This document shows positions 22,744 through 24,034 of a DNA stretch of 24,034 nt, piece after piece. This DNA is from JAGNHB01 sp964436005 (lineage in GTDB: Bacteria > Acidobacteriota > JAAYUB01): the NCBI GenBank assembly GCA_964436005.1, contig CAYTBK010000058.1:1-24034 (forward strand), written 5' to 3'. The notes beneath the pieces are model-generated. The model searched no databases. It was not told the DNA's origin and worked only from the letters and a program-made list of their open reading frames with translations. The stretch's first letter is position 1, and each line of letters opens with the position of its first letter. The position numbers were made by a program, and so were the translations under genes.

Positions 22744-23997
22744 CTAGTTTTCGGCCCATCCCATCTGGGCGATCATCGCTTCCGCCCGGGCCTTCTTTTC
22801 GGGATCGGTTCCGTAGAGGATGTATTTGCGGAATCCCTGCACCGCTTCGCCGTAGCGTCCCGCGCGGACGGCGGCGTCTGCGTAGGAAAAGAACATTTCC
22901 GGCTGCAGCGAACCGACCGGCAGGGCGTTCTGGTAGGCGTCGCAAGCGCGGTCCCAGGCCTGGGCGGCGTAGTGGATGTCGCCCATTTCCTTGAAGGACC
23001 ACAGAAAACCGCTTTCCTGGGCCGAGGCGGCCTCGAAGGCGGCCTGCGCGTCCGGCGCCCCGAGCGCCTTCTTGGCCAGCCCCACCGCAAACTGGGGCAG
23101 GAACCACCGCGGCCGCAGCTTCAGGGCTCCCTGAAAGCCCGCCAGGGCGCCCGACCAGTCCTTGCGGCCCATGGCGATGGTTCCCAGGCAGAAGGACCGC
23201 CGGGCGGCCAGGTCGACATCGCTCGGGAACACCTCGACGAGAAAGGCGTAGATGCGCTCCACGCGCACCCAGTCCAGCAATTCCCCGGGGTTCCGGGTGT
23301 AACGGGCGATGGCGGCGTTCCCCTCCGCCTCGAACCGGTCCCGGATGCTCTGCTCGATGAATGCGCGCGAGGAGGACTTGGGGTGCCGCTCGACGAAGGC
23401 TCTGTACAGCGCCACCACGCTGTTGTCCGGCGGTTCGAAGAAACGGCCGGCATCCAGGGCGGAGCGGATCTTCTCCGACATTTCCAGGTCGCCGGGGCCG
23501 GAAAAGATGAAGTACAGGATAAGGGCCAAAACCCCGACAACGATCAAAGCGGATGCCGCGAGACCCCAGGCCAGGCGCCGGTTGGCCTTGGTTTCCTTTT
23601 CCTCTTCGGCACTTGGCAGGAAAAAGGTTCCGTCGAAACCGTTTTTCCGACCCTGCGTTTCCGGCGGGGCCATCTCCTTCCCCCCCATGCCGGGCACGAT
23701 GAAATGCTGCCCGCCGGTCATGCGGTACATGATCTGGAAGTTGAAGACCGAGAGGACGTCGCCGTTGCGCAAGGGCGTCCGCATGCCGGGGGTGATCCGC
23801 TGCCGGCCGTTGAGGAAGAGCCCGTTCCGGCTGCCCATGTCCTCCACGCAGCACTGGTTGCCCACCAGGAAAAAACGCATGTGCTGCCGGGAGATGTAGT
23901 GGTTCTCGTCAAAGGGGGTCAGATCCAGATCCGGCTCCCAGCCGAAATCGGGATCGCTGCGACCGGCAACGGAAATGCGCTTCGTGATTTCCAGCAT
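22744..23997 (-). CDS. FHA-domain membrane protein with TPR-like repeats
   Basis: A 417-residue protein. The N-terminal FHA domain (about 1-95) has GRS (12-14), SRQH (36-39) and GSRNGLFLNG (55-64), the phosphothreonine-binding signature, so it probably recognises a Ser/Thr-kinase target in the cytoplasm. One membrane helix lies at about 143-166, followed by an outer part of about 250 residues with helical TPR-like repeats (AMGRKDWSGALAGFQGALKL, DRACDAYQNALPV, RAGRYGEAVQGFRKYILYG). ATG 23997 is the only possible start: an in-frame TAA lies 27 bp upstream. It is followed 37 bp later by metH and is probably co-transcribed, though no functional link is evident. No kinase is in view. Confidence 0.85.
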   Translation of the reverse strand: MLEITKRISVAGRSDPDFGWEPDLDLTPFDENHYISRQHMRFFLVGNQCCVEDMGSRNGLFLNGRQRITPGMRTPLRNGDVLSVFNFQIMYRMTGGQHFIVPGMGGKEMAPPETQGRKNGFDGTFFLPSAEEEKETKANRRLAWGLAASALIVVGVLALILYFIFSGPGDLEMSEKIRSALDAGRFFEPPDNSVVALYRAFVERHPKSSSRAFIEQSIRDRFEAEGNAAIARYTRNPGELLDWVRVERIYAFLVEVFPSDVDLAARRSFCLGTIAMGRKDWSGALAGFQGALKLRPRWFLPQFAVGLAKKALGAPDAQAAFEAASAQESGFLWSFKEMGDIHYAAQAWDRACDAYQNALPVGSLQPEMFFSYADAAVRAGRYGEAVQGFRKYILYGTDPEKKARAEAMIAQMGWAEN

Positions 23998-24034
23998 CCC
24001 TCCCCCTTGAGGAGGCGCATATTACCAGAGAATG

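Overview
The window comes from a high-GC, Gram-negative bacterium: it carries lpxD (lipid A synthesis), a TlpA-like periplasmic thioredoxin and a membrane-anchored PQQ-type propeller protein. The mix of a 'WPCWRGP' PQQ protein, a dockerin-bearing secreted protein and an FHA/TPR membrane protein would suit an Acidobacteriota-like or similar deep-branching lineage. That is only an impression; no marker here fixes the phylum.

Chromosomal left flank (1-4962): tyrS (cut by the window edge) and a tlpA-like gene on the minus strand, lpxD divergent on the plus strand, a PQQ-repeat protein on the minus strand, then tRNA-Lys(UUU) on the plus strand behind a clear TTGACA/TAGAAT promoter. Chromosomal right flank (14726-24034): a secreted dockerin protein, a small ACT/NikR-like protein, tRNA-Arg(UCU) and tRNA-Pro(UGG) sharing one promoter, a site-2-type M50 protease, an HU-family protein, cysS, metH and an FHA-TPR protein. 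The last three form one minus-strand run (FHA, metH, cysS).

Between them lies a 9.7 kb mobile element (about 4914-14725) integrated into the 3' end of tRNA-Lys. An 87-bp direct repeat (two mismatches), containing the tRNA 3' half and its terminator, marks attL and attR. All recognised genes run on the minus strand: a tyrosine integrase beside attR, a 214-aa protein with four 10-residue repeats, an AlpA/Xis-like winged-helix protein, an 86-aa protein, a 414-bp structured control region, an 82-aa protein, a 957-aa Toprim primase/helicase, five small unknown genes, a zinc-finger-like small terminase subunit, and a large terminase divided into separate ATPase and nuclease genes. The nuclease gene ends 186 bp from attL. 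No portal, capsid, tail or lysis gene is present.

The tight stop/start overlaps and intact frames look more like a compact phage satellite than a decaying prophage, though a deletion remnant cannot be excluded. The element would integrate and excise with Int and the Xis-like protein, replicate with its primase/helicase (two 50-bp inverted copies of a TGCGCGGAA-rich motif bracket the primase gene and could be ori-like sites), mark its DNA with its own terminase, and depend on a helper phage for particles. The split large terminase, the terminase-without-capsid layout and the ori-like repeat pair are the parts most worth following up.
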